Source: Bacteroidales bacterium
GTDB taxonomy: Bacteria; Bacteroidota; Bacteroidia; Bacteroidales; P3
Assembly (NCBI GenBank): GCA_017448185.1
Contig: JAFSLX010000070.1
Location: 1-64,000, forward strand
DNA length: 64,000 nt
Direction of reading: 5' to 3'
The position numbers and the translations under genes are program-made. Below are positions 19,022 to 28,984 of this stretch, in pieces; the first letter of the stretch is position 1, and each line of letters begins with the position of its first letter. Under the pieces are notes generated by a model, which was not told the DNA's origin, searched no databases, and saw only the letters and a list, made by a program, of their open reading frames with translations.

Positions 19022-19765
19022 TTAATTTGTTAAAAGTGAAAACAAAGTCTCTGTCAATCTACTTGTACCTATTCTAAAATATTGTTTATCAATATAATAT
19101 TCTCCAACAATTTTTTGTGCCAATTTTGCATATTCAGCCGCCTGTTCGGGTGTGGAAACTCCTCCAGCGGCTTTGAAACCGACTGTTCTTTTGTTAATTT
19201 TAACATAATCGGCTATCACATGAAGCATCACTTCGGCAGCTTCGAGTGTAGCACCGGTCGCAATCTTGCCAGTCGAAGTTTTGATAAAATCGGCACCGCC
19301 CTCGATGGCCAGTTCCGATGCCATGCGAATCAAAGTAGGGGAGGGGAGTTCTCCTGTTTCGAGGATGACTTTCAATGTGTGGCCCTGACAGGCCTCTTTC
19401 ATCATGGCTACCTCGTCGCGTACTCGATTATAGTCGCCTTCCAACAACACCCCACGACTGAGTACCATATCGACCTCGTCGGCTCCTTTATCTACCGCAT
19501 ATTTCACCTCGTTCACCTTCAGCTCAATCGGCAACTGTCCGTGAGGGAAAGCACCTGCAACCGAAGCTACTTTTATTCCACTGTTACCCAATGTTTTCCT
19601 GGCACATTCTACAAACCTTGGATACACGCATACCGCTGCCACGGAAGGTTCGCCATACTCCAGTGCCCGACAGCAAAAAGAAACAACCGACTGTTCGGTA
19701 TCAATATCGGTAAGGGTTGTATGATCGATACACAAAAACAGCCGTTTGGCCAATGAAATATCCAT
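19022..19765 (-). CDS. deoC: Deoxyribose-phosphate aldolase
   Basis: A 247-residue class I aldolase that splits 2-deoxyribose 5-phosphate into glyceraldehyde 3-phosphate and acetaldehyde. The Schiff-base lysine is in DFIKTSTGK and the second catalytic lysine in TVGFKAAGG; EVDMVLSRG is also typical. It ends three bases before the rpiB stop region's neighbour, lying just downstream of rpiB, so the two pentose-phosphate genes form one operon. Confidence 0.96.
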   Translation of the reverse strand: MDISLAKRLFLCIDHTTLTDIDTEQSVVSFCCRALEYGEPSVAAVCVYPRFVECARKTLGNSGIKVASVAGAFPHGQLPIELKVNEVKYAVDKGADEVDMVLSRGVLLEGDYNRVRDEVAMMKEACQGHTLKVILETGELPSPTLIRMASELAIEGGADFIKTSTGKIATGATLEAAEVMLHVIADYVKINKRTVGFKAAGGVSTPEQAAEYAKLAQKIVGEYYIDKQYFRIGTSRLTETLFSLLTN

Positions 19766-19768
19766 GGA

Positions 19769-20209
19769 TTATAGTAATTGGCTTATCTTCTCGACACGCC
19801 GCTGGTGGCGACCGCCTTCGAACGGCGTGTCCAAAAACTCGTCAACAACCTTCAAAGCCGTATCGGTATCGATGAAACGAGCCGGAATCGATACAATGTT
19901 GCAGTCGTTGTGCTGACGACCAAGGTGTGCTATCTCGGGAGTCCAACTTAAAGCACAACGAACCTTAGGATATTTGTTCACTGTCATTTGCACACCGTTG
20001 CCGCTACCACAAATCACAATGCCACGCTTGAACTCACCTTTATTAATAGCCGAACCCACCTGATGGGCAAAATCAGGATAGTCACAACTTTCGGTACTGT
20101 TTGTACCACAGTCCTTTACTTCGAAGCCACGTTCATGCAGGTGCTCTATCACTTTCAATTTAAGTTCATACCCTGCATGGTCGCACGCGATAGGAATAAT
20201 TTCTTGCAT
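19769..20209 (-). CDS. rpiB: Ribose 5-phosphate isomerase B
   Basis: A 146-residue isomerase interconverting ribose 5-phosphate and ribulose 5-phosphate. Family motifs ACDHAGYELK, CGTNS, the catalytic Cys in GIVICGSGNG and NKYPKVRCAL are all present. deoC follows three bases downstream. Its upstream side is the large AT-rich gap at 20.2-20.95 kb. Confidence 0.96.
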   Translation of the reverse strand: MQEIIPIACDHAGYELKLKVIEHLHERGFEVKDCGTNSTESCDYPDFAHQVGSAINKGEFKRGIVICGSGNGVQMTVNKYPKVRCALSWTPEIAHLGRQHNDCNIVSIPARFIDTDTALKVVDEFLDTPFEGGRHQRRVEKISQLL

Positions 20210-20774
20210 TTTGTCTATATGTTTATAACTTTTCCTTTTGCAAAAATACGATAAAAACGGAACACTCTTGTTTTGAATAATTAAAACTTTTCAACACCAG
20301 AGCCTATTCTTTCTATAAATCACATGTTTTCAATACATAGTAAAAAAATAAACAAAACATTGTTGAACATGATGTCAACTTCTGTCAGTTCTCTTGTTCA
20401 AAAATTCCCTTGGTTGAAAAACATCATTTTTTCAAAACCAGTTTCAACAAAATAAACCTTTCCTAACTGCTCCAAATAGTATTAACAATTAACTGTCGAA
20501 ACACACTTTCAACAATGAGTTGAAAAAAACAGAAATAAATAATTTTCAACTTAATAAACTTGTAAAACATGTTGAAAACAAAATCAAAAATATAACATCA
20601 AAAAACACTTATTCAACTTATCAACAAATTAACAAGCATCAAAAAAAATAAAAATAAAAGAATAAGAAAAATTTATTTTTTTATTATCACCACCTGCATG
20701 GCTACTACATCGATACTACTCTGACCATTTTTAGCATTTATTAGATTGCCACGTCACATTAATATCGTCACACG

Positions 20775-20865
20775 GTCTGTTATTGTTTGGCAGCTGTTCT
20801 GCAGTTGTTTAGTTAATGACTGAACAACGACAGAACAAATGCTGAACAACAACAGAACAACGGAC
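20775..20865. repeat. Hairpin repeat copy 3 (diverged)
   Basis: A degenerate copy of the same family: AACTGCAGAACAG-like units on the left and TGAACAACG, AGAACAA and TGAACAACAACAGAAC on the right. The pairing is imperfect compared with the other copies. It ends about 50 bases before the nadA -7 element. Confidence 0.75.
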
Positions 20866-20916
20866 ATGGAGGTTGCGGCAGGACAAACTTTTATGATACG
20901 ATATTGTTTTTTTTCG

Positions 20917-20924
20917 TATCTTTG
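20917..20924 (+). promoter_or_regulatory. -7 element of the nadA promoter
   Basis: TATCTTTG matches TAnnTTTG and lies 28 bases before the nadA start codon. No clear TTTG is seen at the usual upstream distance, only T-rich sequence. Confidence 0.6.
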
Positions 20925-20951
20925 CACTTTCAAAACAACACAATAGAGGCT

Positions 20952-21899
20952 ATGACCAACGAGCAATTGAAACAGGAAATCCTGCGACTGAAAAAAGAAA
21001 AGAATGCCGTGATATTAGGTCACTACTACCAACGGCATGAGATACAGGAACTCTCAGACTATGTGGGAGACAGCCTTGCCTTGGCACAGAAAGCACAAGA
21101 GGCCACGGCCGATATCATTGTCTTCTGCGGTGTGCACTTTATGGCCGAGACGGCCAAAATCCTCAATCCTCAATGTAAGGTGTTGCTGCCCGACATGGAG
21201 GCTTCCTGCTCGTTGGCCGAAAGTTGCAAAGCCGAGGATTTTTCCAAGTTCAAGGCCGAGCATCCCGACCACATGGTCATCTCCTATGTCAATTGTTCGG
21301 CAGAAATCAAAGCCCTGAGCGATCTTATCTGCACCAGTGGCAATGCCGAGAAGCTGGTGCGCTCGTTGCCTGAAGACCAAAAGATTATCTTTGCTCCAGA
21401 TCGCAACCTCGGCGGCTACATCAATCAGGTTACCGGTCGTCAGATGCTGCTCTGGAACGGTGTATGCACCGTGCACGACGCTATGCAGGCCGAGGCTGTG
21501 CTGCAGCTGAAAGCCGAGCACCCCGACGCTCCCGTCATAGCACACCCCGAGTGCAACCCCGCACTCCTCAAAGTGGCCGACTTTATTGGTTCCACCAAGG
21601 CTATGCTCAACTATATCAAGTCAAGCCAGGCACAGAAATTCATCGTTGCTACCGAGACAGGCATCCTCTACGAAATGAAGCGAGAGAATCCTGAAAAGGA
21701 GTTCATCACCCTGCGCGACAACAAAAGCTGCGCCTGTGACGATTGCGCCTACATGAAGCTCAACACCCTTGAGAAGCTTTATAGCTGCCTGCGCGACGAG
21801 CAGCCCGAAATACTGATGAGTCCCGAGATGATCGAGGCCGCCAAGCGCCCCATTGTCCGCATGCTCGACATGAGCCGTCAGCTGGGCGTCATCAAATAG
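20952..21899 (+). CDS. nadA: Quinolinate synthase NadA
   Basis: A 315-residue [4Fe-4S] enzyme making quinolinate from iminoaspartate and dihydroxyacetone phosphate in NAD synthesis. GHYYQRHEIQ, VFCGVHFMAETAKIL, HPECN and the C-terminal NKSCACDDCAYM with the cluster cysteines are present. The ATG at 20952 is chosen because the promoter -7 element lies inside the longer open frame. nadB and nadC are not in the window; nadK is at 35.5 kb. Confidence 0.97.
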   Translation: MTNEQLKQEILRLKKEKNAVILGHYYQRHEIQELSDYVGDSLALAQKAQEATADIIVFCGVHFMAETAKILNPQCKVLLPDMEASCSLAESCKAEDFSKFKAEHPDHMVISYVNCSAEIKALSDLICTSGNAEKLVRSLPEDQKIIFAPDRNLGGYINQVTGRQMLLWNGVCTVHDAMQAEAVLQLKAEHPDAPVIAHPECNPALLKVADFIGSTKAMLNYIKSSQAQKFIVATETGILYEMKRENPEKEFITLRDNKSCACDDCAYMKLNTLEKLYSCLRDEQPEILMSPEMIEAAKRPIVRMLDMSRQLGVIK

Positions 21900-21908
21900 T
21901 GGGGGGCG

Positions 21909-22481
21909 ATGAAGAAGGACGAAGATCTTCCTGTGGTGGAGGGATACGAGCCGCAAAAGAAGACAATAAGTATTCTGGTTGCAAACCTGCTGGGGGTCGT
22001 CCTGTTTGTGGTGGTTGGAGCGTTGTTGGGCATTCCTTTTTTTTACCTTTATGGCACCGAGGATTTGACATCATGGAACACTGTTTTCCCATGGTTTCTT
22101 CTTCTGTGTGTGGTTGGCATTGTGGTGCACGAGCTGGTGCACGGTATCACTTGGCTTCTCCTCACGCACAAAGAATTCAGCCACCTCAGTTTCGGCTTTC
22201 TTCCAGGCGCAGTGTATTGCCATATCGACGTACCTATGCCCAAGAGGCAGTATGTCATAGGAGCCTTGATGCCCCTGCTGTTGTTGGGTATAGTGCCCAC
22301 GTTGGTGGCTTTCTGCGCTGGAAGCCTGCTGTGGCTGCTGTTGGGCATCGTATTCATCGTGTCGGCTGTTGGCGATATGATGATTGTATGGGTAATCAGG
22401 AAAGAACCTGCCGATGTGCTTGTTTACGACCACCCGTCGGAAGCGGGTTGCTATGTTTACCATAAAACTGCACAATCATGA
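21909..22481 (+). CDS. DUF3267 membrane protein with HExxH motif
   Basis: A 190-residue membrane protein with about four helices. VVHELVHGITWLLL carries HExxH within a helix, as in DUF3267 proteins related to site-2-type membrane metalloproteases, so zinc-dependent intramembrane proteolysis is possible but unproven. It starts 9 bases after nadA and overlaps the YbaK-family start by ATGA. Confidence 0.8.
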   Translation: MKKDEDLPVVEGYEPQKKTISILVANLLGVVLFVVVGALLGIPFFYLYGTEDLTSWNTVFPWFLLLCVVGIVVHELVHGITWLLLTHKEFSHLSFGFLPGAVYCHIDVPMPKRQYVIGALMPLLLLGIVPTLVAFCAGSLLWLLLGIVFIVSAVGDMMIVWVIRKEPADVLVYDHPSEAGCYVYHKTAQS

Positions 22482-22981
22482 TTGGACAACCACAAGTATA
22501 CGAAGCCCTTGAACGTATGGGCATCCCGTTCGACTACTACGAGCACCCCGAGGCACCCACCATCGAGATTGCCGCCCAGTTCTACCGTGGCGAAGGCACT
22601 ACGCTTTGCAAGAACCTCTTCTTCCGCAACCACAAGGGCAACCGCCACTACCTGGTCATCATGGATAGCCGTTTTCCAATGGACATCCACGACATGGAGC
22701 ACCGCCTGCACCAGGGCAAGCTCTCGTTTGCGAGCCCCGAGCGCATGATGCGCTACCTCGGTGTAAAGCCGGGCAGCGTCTCGCTCTTCACGTTGGTCAA
22801 CGATGTGAACCATGAGGTAACTCTTTTTGTCGACCGAAACCTGTTGAATGCTGAGAAAGTGAGTTTTCATCCCAACGACAATCATGCTTCGCTGGTGATA
22901 ACTCGCGACGATATGTTGAAGTTTATAACAGAGATAGGCAATCCTTATGAAATTGTTGATTTATACGACCCAAATTGTTAA
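22478..22981 (+). CDS. YbaK/ProX-family aminoacyl-tRNA deacylase
   Basis: A 167-residue protein of the YbaK/EbsC/PrdX superfamily that hydrolyses mischarged tRNAs such as Ala-tRNA-Pro. CKNLFFRNHKGNRHYLVIM, FASPERMMRYLGVKPGSVS and the basic CKN region are typical of the ProX/PrdX subgroup. Substrate is inferred from the family. It is the last gene of the nadA operon. Confidence 0.88.
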   Translation: MIGQPQVYEALERMGIPFDYYEHPEAPTIEIAAQFYRGEGTTLCKNLFFRNHKGNRHYLVIMDSRFPMDIHDMEHRLHQGKLSFASPERMMRYLGVKPGSVSLFTLVNDVNHEVTLFVDRNLLNAEKVSFHPNDNHASLVITRDDMLKFITEIGNPYEIVDLYDPNC

Positions 22982-23027
22982 TAACGTAGTAAAATCATGT
23001 TTCACGTGAAACATTTCCGTGTGATTA

Positions 23028-25631
23028 TCAATCTTTGATGATCACAAAGGAATTTCCTCTCACTTCGCCATCCATGCCGCCGCCGAAGATGTCGCCGTTG
23101 ATGTGGATATGTCCGCGCAGCTGTACGTAGGTGTTGCCAATGATTTGTCCTTTAACCTCGTTGAGTACTCCTTTGCCGCCACCGAAGATATTCTTGTTCA
23201 CTGTGCCATTATAGCCGAGCACCTTGAATTCATGACCTGTGGCATCATAGTTGGCCTCGTGCCCACCGCCGAACACATGGCCCCAAATGAATGGTTGTGT
23301 GGTGTGTCCGGCTGTTAGTGTGGTGGAGTCGCCGATGATGACATAAACATCGCCTGTCACCGAGGTGCCTACACCGAACCCGTCGCCGTGGTCGTTGTCC
23401 TGTCCGTCCTCGCCCACGGTGCCACCCAGGATGTTCACCTTCACCGGTCCGCTCACAGCTCCGCTGGAGTTGCTTCCGCCGTACACGCCACCGATGACGG
23501 TGCCGCCTGTCATCCGTATTTCCACTTGCTGGCCTTGTTGCTGATTGCTGCCGCCGAAGACCTTGCCGCCCACGGAACCCCCCAAGATATAGATGTCCGA
23601 CCCGTGCCCTGTACCGGCATTCACATATCCATAGTTGCCGCCGCCATACACATCGCGTTCCACCATACAGTTATCAGCTATCACCACTTCAGAGTGATAT
23701 ACCTGCCCCACCGTAGTGCCGCCTTCTATCCCGCTGCCGGCACCGAAGATGTTGCCGCCGAGCGAAGAATTGATGGCTGTGTTGTTGTTATTGCTGTTGC
23801 ACTGTGCGTCGCCACCGAAGTAAATATGGGTAGAACCGTACATTTTTCCACCGTCTGTTTTTGTCCCGTTGCAGCCACCGGCAATCCAGCCCTGGATGGT
23901 GCCGCCGGTGATGATGTATTGACGGTCTCCAGAAGCCCCGGCAAATGCAGCAGCCCCGTAGATGGAACCCCGTACAGTACCTCCTTTTATTCTCACGATG
24001 ACAGCATTGCCGTTGTTCACCATATAGTTGGCGTAGTTTGCCCCATAGGCATTTACTCCACCTGCTATACTGGCTATTTCTCCACCTTCCATTGTCAGCA
24101 TACGTTTACCTTGATAGCCTACAGCGTCATTGTTGTTACCGTCGCCAGTGTTGCCTAAGTAGATACACTCGTCAGCACTGGCATTGTTGATGATTTTTTC
24201 GGACTGCACTGTGCCACTTTTGATGGTGAAATTGTAACAGAGATTGTTTCGGTTTCCAGCATTGGAATAGGTATGTACACCGTTACCTCCATAGACAGCG
24301 CCCGACGGTGCCAGACTGAGCTTAGTGTTGTCTTCTTCCTCCCGGTCGTAGTCACTTCCAATCACTCCATGAATGGAAAGAGTGTTGCTGTGGCTCATTC
24401 TGTAGTGTGCGGTAAGATTGAAGTTGCCCCAGATGCCGCTTTCTATCCGCATGGTGAAGTTTGTCGATGATGTTATTCCGGCGTTCAGTCCATTGATGTA
24501 TCTTGCACAATAGTCATTGTATGGAATAACACTTCGGCCGATGGTAAGGTTGTGACCGTTGGCACAAAGGTCTGCCGTTTCGGTCTCATTGAGAAGTGTA
24601 ACATAAGAAGGATCCCAGTAGCTACCGATATTTGTTATTTGACCTGTGGCCTGTTGGTTGTCGTATGTTTGAATATCCATAAAATCGCCTATATACCATG
24701 AGCCTCCGCTTCGGTAAACATTGTATCGTTCATACATGTAACTTGCGGTTCCCTTTTGCATATACAGGTACTCAAATTTGGTGTCTTTGTTGGCTATGAA
24801 ACTGGCGGTAACATATCTGTCGCGGTTCATCGTTCCGCTACCGTCGGGGTATAGTTGGCTGATGGTCACTGCCTTTTGATTGGCGTTGATGATGGCGTTG
24901 GACTGGGCCCCGTTTGTTATTACCACGAAATTGCGCTCATATCCGACAGTTGAGTTGAGGTTGTTGCTCTATATGGAACTGTTGAGGTTGTTGGCGCTAT
25001 TGCAGTTGACCACGTAGGCCCTTGCCCAGACGGCCTCAAACTCCACGTTTATGTATTTGTTGCTGCCAGAGAGTTCGAAGGCCAACTCTTCGTCGGCGTC
25101 CACCATGTCGCCCGAGGTGACTTCGGTGCCTGCCGAGTTGTAGACTCTTCCTCCCGTGGGCGCACTCTTAAGACGCCATTTGTAGAAGCCGGTATAGTAT
25201 TTCGTATTGCCAGACGTGAATGTAGGCCTCACACTGAAGGGATTGGAAATGGTGCGGTAGGGGCAGCGTCCTGTGCCGGTGGTGGCACCATCGGAACGCT
25301 CCAGGGTTTTGTAGCAGACGTAGACGCTTTCATTCTCGTTGACACCAACCTTTACTCCGCTGACTGCCGTCAGGGCACCGCTGGGGGGCGCGCTGGTGGA
25401 CGAATAGCGTTGCCCGTTGCCATAGTAGGCAATACGGACATCTACGGGGTTGAGGCTGTGAATGGGGCTGGCTGCGGTATAGTAACTTCAGGAGTGAGGT
25501 TCCAGGTCGTTTAGGCGCACGGTGTCGCCTGTGCGGCTGGTGGCGAGGGAGTACCATGACTGTGGCCCTTGTGCCAGTGAGGTGCCTATGCTGGCCAATA
25601 TCGCCAGCAACATAATGGGGATGCGTTTCAT
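23028..25631 (-). pseudogene. Broken surface protein with glycine-rich repeats
   Basis: One reading frame of 868 codons, interrupted by TGA at codon 48 (25488-25490) and TAG at codon 221 (24969-24971), with no frameshift. The N-terminus MKRIPIMLLAILASIGTSLAQ is a good signal peptide. After the stops the same frame continues with repeats of the type GGTVxGxVYGGS and FGGG (about codons 450-868), as in large Bacteroidales surface proteins. It ends in mid-repeat (NSFVIIKD) with no sorting domain, so it seems truncated at the 3' end too. Both stops could arise by one transition (TGG to TGA, CAG to TAG). Decay is the simplest reading; the 632-codon 3' piece could still look like a gene. Confidence 0.8.
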
Positions 25632-25750
25632 GTCCTTTTTGTTTTTTGTTTTTATTCTCAATACTCAAAAGGCATAAAAAAAATGAAACAAATATTCCGA
25701 TAATTGTAGCAAAAATATTGCATTCTATCCAGATATTTCGGCAATTTATG

Positions 25751-25758
25751 TATTTTTG
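25751..25758 (+). promoter_or_regulatory. -7 element before the RluA-family gene
   Basis: TATTTTTG followed by CA matches TAnnTTTG and lies about 105 bases before the start at 25863. The -33 element is unclear. Confidence 0.45.
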
Positions 25759-25862
25759 CATTTGGGAAAAAAATGTAGGAATAAGTATAATCGGTCTATA
25801 CAGAGTGACTTAGTTGTCTTGTTGGTAATCTCGAATAAACAATCAATCGGTACATATAGTCC

Positions 25863-26732
25863 ATGAAAAAACAAGAATATACCGTCGCTGAGCCGCAGGA
25901 GTTGCTCGCTTTTCTCATCGCCCGGATGCCCGATACCTCACGTTCGAAGGTGAAGGAGCTGTTGGCGCACAACGTATATGTTGACGGGAGGCGTACGTCA
26001 CAGTTCAATTTTCCGCTGCAGAAAGGGATGAAGATTTCGATAGAGAAAGCCTCATTCCAAGACCGCCTGCGTCCACGTGACCTCGACATCGTCTACGAGG
26101 ACCAGCACTTGTTCGTGGTCAACAAGCACGAAGGCCTCCTTTCCAACAGCAAGCATCCCAACGATAAAACCGTTATCACGGTGCTGAACCAGTACCTCGA
26201 AGCCACGCACCAGCGCTGCCACGCCCATATTGTGCACCGCCTCGACCGCGACACCTCCGGCCTGATGGTGGTTTCGAAGAGCAAGGAGGTGAGCCAGCGC
26301 TTCGAAGAGGACTGGAAGGGTATGGTGTTCGACCGCCGCTATGTAGCCGTGGCCTGGGGCCATCTGGACCAGAGCAGGGGAGAGATTCGCAGTTGGCTGA
26401 CCGACGGCGAGTTCTGTGTCCTCTCGTCGCCCGTCGACAATGGTGGCAAGTTGGCCGTGACCCACTACGAAGTGAAACAGACCTCGCGTCGCTACAGCTT
26501 GGTGGAGCTCAAGCTCGACACCGGTCGCCGAAACCAGATTCGCGTCCATCTGCGCGAACTGAAACACCCCGTGGTTCACGACCCCATGTATGGCTACAAG
26601 GACGACGTGTCGCCCATCAACCGCCTCGCCCTCCATGCTTTCCGGCTCTGCTTCAAGCATCCCGTCACCGGCCGCCGTTTGCAGTTCGAGACACCTGTGC
26701 CGACCAGTTTTATGAAGCTGATGGAACTGTAG
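25863..26732 (+). CDS. RluA-family pseudouridine synthase
   Basis: A 289-residue RNA pseudouridine synthase. An N-terminal S4-like RNA-binding domain (SRSKVKELLAHNVYVDGRRT) is followed by the catalytic core with the family motif HRLDRDTSGL, whose second Asp is the nucleophile, then GRRNQIRVHL. It most resembles RluA/RluD proteins; which uridine is modified cannot be told. It stands alone, after the broken surface protein and before the prohibitin. Confidence 0.92.
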   Translation: MKKQEYTVAEPQELLAFLIARMPDTSRSKVKELLAHNVYVDGRRTSQFNFPLQKGMKISIEKASFQDRLRPRDLDIVYEDQHLFVVNKHEGLLSNSKHPNDKTVITVLNQYLEATHQRCHAHIVHRLDRDTSGLMVVSKSKEVSQRFEEDWKGMVFDRRYVAVAWGHLDQSRGEIRSWLTDGEFCVLSSPVDNGGKLAVTHYEVKQTSRRYSLVELKLDTGRRNQIRVHLRELKHPVVHDPMYGYKDDVSPINRLALHAFRLCFKHPVTGRRLQFETPVPTSFMKLMEL

Positions 26733-26792
26733 TGGCATGTTTTTTGCTGAAATCAATCATAATAAACCTTTAACCATCAAACATTAAAAATC

Positions 26793-27590
26793 ATGAGTCA
26801 ATTCAGAGATGACAAACAGACCGGCCGCTATATCCTTTGGGGTGTACTGGCAGTACTGGCATTGATTGTGTTCTTTTCCTCGTTCTACACCATCCGAAGC
26901 ACCGAACGTGGCGTGCTGGCCACCTTCGGCAAGATGAGCGACGAGGTGGTCAGTGACGGCCTCCATTTCAAAGTGCCGTTCATCCAGACCATCAAGAAAG
27001 TGAACATCCAGCAGAAGAAGTTCGACGGCAAGGAGAACTCGTACACCCGCGATGTGCAGACCTCCGAGGTGGAGTACACCATCAACTACGAGCTTGTGCG
27101 CGAAAATGTAAGCCGCCTGATGAAAAACGTGGGCGATGATTACCACAACCGCATCGTGGTGCCCTTCATCCGTTCAGCCATGAAGGAGAGTTTTGGCAAC
27201 TTCGCTGCCACCGAAATCGTGGAGAACCGCGATGCTGTGCGTCGCGAAATCGAGCGGACTTTGCGTCACACGCTTGACAGCAACTACTTCATGAACGTCC
27301 AGTTCCAGTTGGTCAACATCGACTTCGACGACGACTTCGAGAACGCCATCAAGGAGAAGCAGGTGGCCGAGCAGAACGCCCTGAAGGCCAAGAATGTGAC
27401 CATCCAGGTCGAGGAGCAGGCCAAGCAGACCAAAATCAAGGCCGAGGCTGACGCCGAAGCCATGCGCATCAAGGCCAACGCCCTCGAACGCAACCCCAAG
27501 CTGGTCAACTACGAGGCCGTGCAGAAATGGGACGGCAAGCTGCCCGAGTACATGCTTGGCAACTCGGTGCCGTTTATCGACCTGAAATAA
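26793..27590 (+). CDS. Prohibitin-family (SPFH/Band 7) membrane protein
   Basis: A 265-residue protein with one N-terminal membrane helix (YILWGVLAVLALIVFFSSFYT) and a Band 7 domain starting TIRSTERGVLATFG. A helical Ala/Glu/Lys-rich stretch (EQAKQTKIKAEADAEAMRIK) is typical of oligomerising prohibitins. It should form large rings on the inner membrane; the partner is unknown. A hairpin repeat follows the stop. Confidence 0.92.
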   Translation: MSQFRDDKQTGRYILWGVLAVLALIVFFSSFYTIRSTERGVLATFGKMSDEVVSDGLHFKVPFIQTIKKVNIQQKKFDGKENSYTRDVQTSEVEYTINYELVRENVSRLMKNVGDDYHNRIVVPFIRSAMKESFGNFAATEIVENRDAVRREIERTLRHTLDSNYFMNVQFQLVNIDFDDDFENAIKEKQVAEQNALKAKNVTIQVEEQAKQTKIKAEADAEAMRIKANALERNPKLVNYEAVQKWDGKLPEYMLGNSVPFIDLK

Positions 27591-27634
27591 AACAGCTCTA
27601 CATAGCGGGTAATTCTGTTGGTCGCCCGTTGTTC

Positions 27635-27689
27635 GATACTTGTTCAGTCGTTGTTCAGTGATTAAGTGAACAACGACTGAACAAGTATC
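27635..27689. repeat. Hairpin repeat copy 4 (11-bp unit)
   Basis: Perfect 23-bp arms (from GATACTTGTTCAG to its complement) around GTGATTAAG, with the unit CGTTGTTCA. It lies between the prohibitin gene and the next plus-strand gene. Confidence 0.9.
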
Positions 27690-27760
27690 AAACACATATT
27701 AAACAAGAATTTTATGTGTTCCTGCAATAAAAATAATATTTTCGCGTTAAATGGGGTATT

Positions 27761-28345
27761 ATGTATAAAAAAGCAGCCATACTTTTGTTTGCTCTGATGC
27801 TGGGAATGACGGCATCGGCGCAATGGCGCTTCAGCGACGAGTCCGACACGGCCCGTTGGAGCTACCGTTTGTCGATGGGCACGTCGATGATGAGTGGCTA
27901 TGGTCGTACTGCCGGGCTGTCGTGGGTGGCACCGCGTGTCGCTTTCCGCGCCACCGACCGCCTGACACTGCGCGGAGGCTTTGCCGTTGTCGGCAGCCTC
28001 ACGGGTGGTTATGCCATTCAGGGCCGTGGACCGCAGACGATTTCGCTGCGCCGCACACATACGCAGTTGACGGCTGTCCATGCCTCGGCTGAGTACCGTA
28101 TCGACGACCGGCTGAAGGTTTGGGCTACGATGGCGCATGCCGACGGGTGGGTCACACCCCTGTGGAGCGACATCGCCATGCCGGTCAACGCCACAGCTTT
28201 TAGTGGTGGTTTCCAGTACCGTTTTGACAGTGGCACGGCGTTCGAGATGCATGTCACCGTGATTCACGACCGTGCGGGTTCGCTGCCGGCGCTGTTCTAC
28301 GATCGCCCCTGCTTCGGCTGCATGTACGACAATTTTATGTTTTAA
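27761..28345 (+). CDS. Secreted protein, possibly a small outer-membrane barrel
   Basis: A 194-residue protein with signal peptide MYKKAAILLFALMLGMTASAQ and alternating hydrophobic/polar strands (YRLSMGTSMMSGYGRT, RLTLRGGFAVVGSLTGGY, FEMHVTVIH) that suggest a beta-barrel or beta-sandwich. I do not recognise the family. It precedes the DUF4290-murA operon by 21 bases and may be cotranscribed with it. Confidence 0.6.
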   Translation: MYKKAAILLFALMLGMTASAQWRFSDESDTARWSYRLSMGTSMMSGYGRTAGLSWVAPRVAFRATDRLTLRGGFAVVGSLTGGYAIQGRGPQTISLRRTHTQLTAVHASAEYRIDDRLKVWATMAHADGWVTPLWSDIAMPVNATAFSGGFQYRFDSGTAFEMHVTVIHDRAGSLPALFYDRPCFGCMYDNFMF

Positions 28346-28366
28346 GACTCTATTACAACGATTCTG

Positions 28367-28984
28367 ATGGAATATAACACTCAACGCGAACATCTGAAAA
28401 TCACTGACTACGGGCGTAACGTATGCAAGCTGATTGATTACGCCAAGACTATTGCCGACCGCGATGAACGCACCCAGATGGCCCACCTCATCGTCGAGGT
28501 GATGTCGCAGGTGAACCCCAAGGTGAAGGAGCGTACCGACTACCGCCACACACTGTGGGACCACCTGATGGAGATGTCGCGGTACGAACTTGATGTCGAC
28601 AGCCCCTATCCCATCACCCGTGAGGAAGATGAAAAATTGAAACCCAACCGTCTGTCGTACAGCGACAGCAAGATACACTTCCGCCACTACGGCCGTGCCC
28701 TCGAGGACATGGTGCGTGCCGTGGCTGCAATGCCTGAGGGCGAGGAGAAGAGCCTGCTCTCGCAGCAGATTGCACACACGATGAAACGCCAGTATCTGCA
28801 GTGGAACCGCGATTCGGTTGACGACCAGCTGATTGTTGAGCAGCTGGCCGAACTCTCAGAGGGTCGCATCAAGCTGCCGGAGGGTTTCCAGTTCCACGAT
28901 TCGAAGCTCTACATCGATGCTATGGCCGCCAAGAAAGATAGTGGCGCAAAGAAGAAAAAGAAAAAGAAGAACAAACAACAATGA
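28367..28984 (+). CDS. DUF4290 protein
   Basis: A 205-residue cytoplasmic protein beginning MEYNTQREHLKITDYGRNVC and with the conserved KERTDYRHTLWDHL segment of DUF4290. The C-terminus is a lysine-rich tail. The family is commonly found directly before murA in Bacteroidetes, as here (ATGA overlap), so a link to peptidoglycan synthesis is likely, but its activity is unknown. Confidence 0.85.
   Translation: MEYNTQREHLKITDYGRNVCKLIDYAKTIADRDERTQMAHLIVEVMSQVNPKVKERTDYRHTLWDHLMEMSRYELDVDSPYPITREEDEKLKPNRLSYSDSKIHFRHYGRALEDMVRAVAAMPEGEEKSLLSQQIAHTMKRQYLQWNRDSVDDQLIVEQLAELSEGRIKLPEGFQFHDSKLYIDAMAAKKDSGAKKKKKKKNKQQ

Larger units (their letters stand above)
20210..20951. other. AT-rich intergenic gap at a gene-orientation switch
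   Basis: About 740 bases with no gene. 20270-20690 is extremely AT-rich and full of TTCAAC/GTTGAA motifs (roughly a dozen), with one near match to a DnaA box (TTATCAACA at 20618-20626). The right part holds hairpin repeat copy 3 and the nadA promoter. Genes to the left run mostly minus and genes to the right mostly plus. Confidence 0.6.

Noticed and set aside
20210..20770. A gene in the large AT-rich gap
   Set aside because: No frame longer than chance was visible on either strand.
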